DNA from: Pelodera strongyloides
Taxonomy: Eukaryota > Nematoda > Chromadorea > Rhabditida > Rhabditidae
Length of the DNA: 64,000 nt
Direction of reading: 5' to 3'
Assembly: GCA_036852015.1 (NCBI GenBank)
Contig: JAANDG010000236.1
Span: 143,138 to 207,137 of the forward strand
Shown here: positions 63,400 through 64,000 of the stretch, one piece after another
Layout: each line of letters starts with the position of its first letter
Position numbering within the stretch: the first letter of the stretch is position 1
The notes under the pieces: generated by a model
What the model saw: only the letters and a program-made list of their open reading frames with translations
What the model was told of the DNA's origin: nothing
Database searches by the model: none
Made by a program: the position numbers and the translations under genes

Positions 63400-64000
63400 T
63401 TTATAAAACTTTTCCGAGTGTCACTTCTCAACGATTCGACTTTTCCTCCTTACCTTATGAAAGAGATATTTAAAGGCATCCTGCGAGCCACGGTTTCATT
63501 TTGTAGTTTATGAAAAAAGAATACGTGTAGAGTGCAATTATTAGCTAATACCTGTTTCACTCCTCATAATCCGAACCAATGCCACAAGTAATTGCGTAAA
63601 TACCGTTCAAATAACCTTCGTTAAAGTGTACGATGCTCTTAGGACAATTCAATTCGTTCAGTTTTATCATTTGAATATTGCAAAAGCAAAAAACTTATTG
63701 TCTAATTTTTCCAGCGGATATCAAATAGCGATTGTACTGTCTCTCTCATTGTTATTTTCAAGGAAACAAATTTCGTGAAGGAAACAAAATGCTAACCGGA
63801 AAGTACATACGCCAAGATAATTATGTATGAAGAAAGACATCTCTACTTGTATTTTATTAATTTAAGCAGCAAACGACCAACAAAAAATAAAGCAAGCCTT
63901 ATGAGAAAAAAACAAAGTGCTCTACAATTCACAAATACAACAAGAAACTCACAAATACAGTGACAAATATTTACATACAAGTCAAACCCGCGCATATGCC
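63400..64000. other. 3' flank of SOAT
   Basis: AT-rich sequence with no supported coding feature. Confidence 0.45.

Noticed and set aside
1..64000. CRISPR array, prokaryotic operon or integrated virus
   Set aside because: Intron-rich genes, trans-splice acceptors and nematode families throughout; no spacer-repeat array, integrase, polymerase or capsid sequence was seen.
1..64000. Spliced-leader RNA, 5S rRNA or U6 genes
   Set aside because: I looked for their hallmark sequences and saw none; the only RNA genes found are the four tRNA-Asn copies.

Overview
The window is nuclear DNA of a nematode, most like a clade V (Rhabditina) species. This rests on many short, phase-consistent exons with TTTTCAG acceptors, on the first coding exon of most genes lying just after a spliced-leader-like acceptor, on a nematode-style Kunitz/lustrin extracellular protein, and on AT-rich DNA with small hairpin elements. 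The species cannot be named from the sequence. All gene models were built by hand by chaining exons in frame; in the main models the exon lengths sum to a multiple of three.

Layout. 1-6 kb: an RGG-repeat protein (+) between two related clusters of minus-strand exon-like blocks that look like decaying paralogs. 6-9 kb: two fold-back elements, no gene. 9.2-19.7 kb (-): a 41-exon secreted protein with three Kunitz and many lustrin-type Cys-rich modules. 20-24.9 kb: gene-poor, with two more inverted-repeat elements. 24.9-28.0 kb (-): TBC1D13-type RabGAP. 29.3-33.8 kb (-): ATF6, the ER-stress membrane bZIP factor. 35.3-37.3 kb (-): B9D1, a ciliary transition-zone protein. 37.3-48.8 kb: an 11 kb gap with one modest candidate gene and an (AT)n tract. 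48.8-57.7 kb (+): a Glu-rich protein with an ERICH3-type N-terminus. 59.9-63.4 kb (+): a sterol O-acyltransferase (SOAT/ACAT) whose intron 11 carries four tandem antisense tRNA-Asn(GTT) genes.

Functional themes. B9D1 and the ERICH3-like gene are both cilium-associated families, and a perfect inverted X-box-like site (GTTGCC-T-GGCAAC) lies about 0.5 kb upstream of B9D1. ATF6 and TBC1D13 concern ER stress and Rab-controlled membrane traffic; SOAT makes sterol esters in the ER. Nothing suggests an operon, since intergenic distances exceed 1 kb. No clearly new multi-gene system was found. The items most worth a second look are the antisense intronic tRNA array, the altered SOAT motif, the X-box, the in-frame TAG in the Glu-rich gene, and the paired decaying exon clusters.
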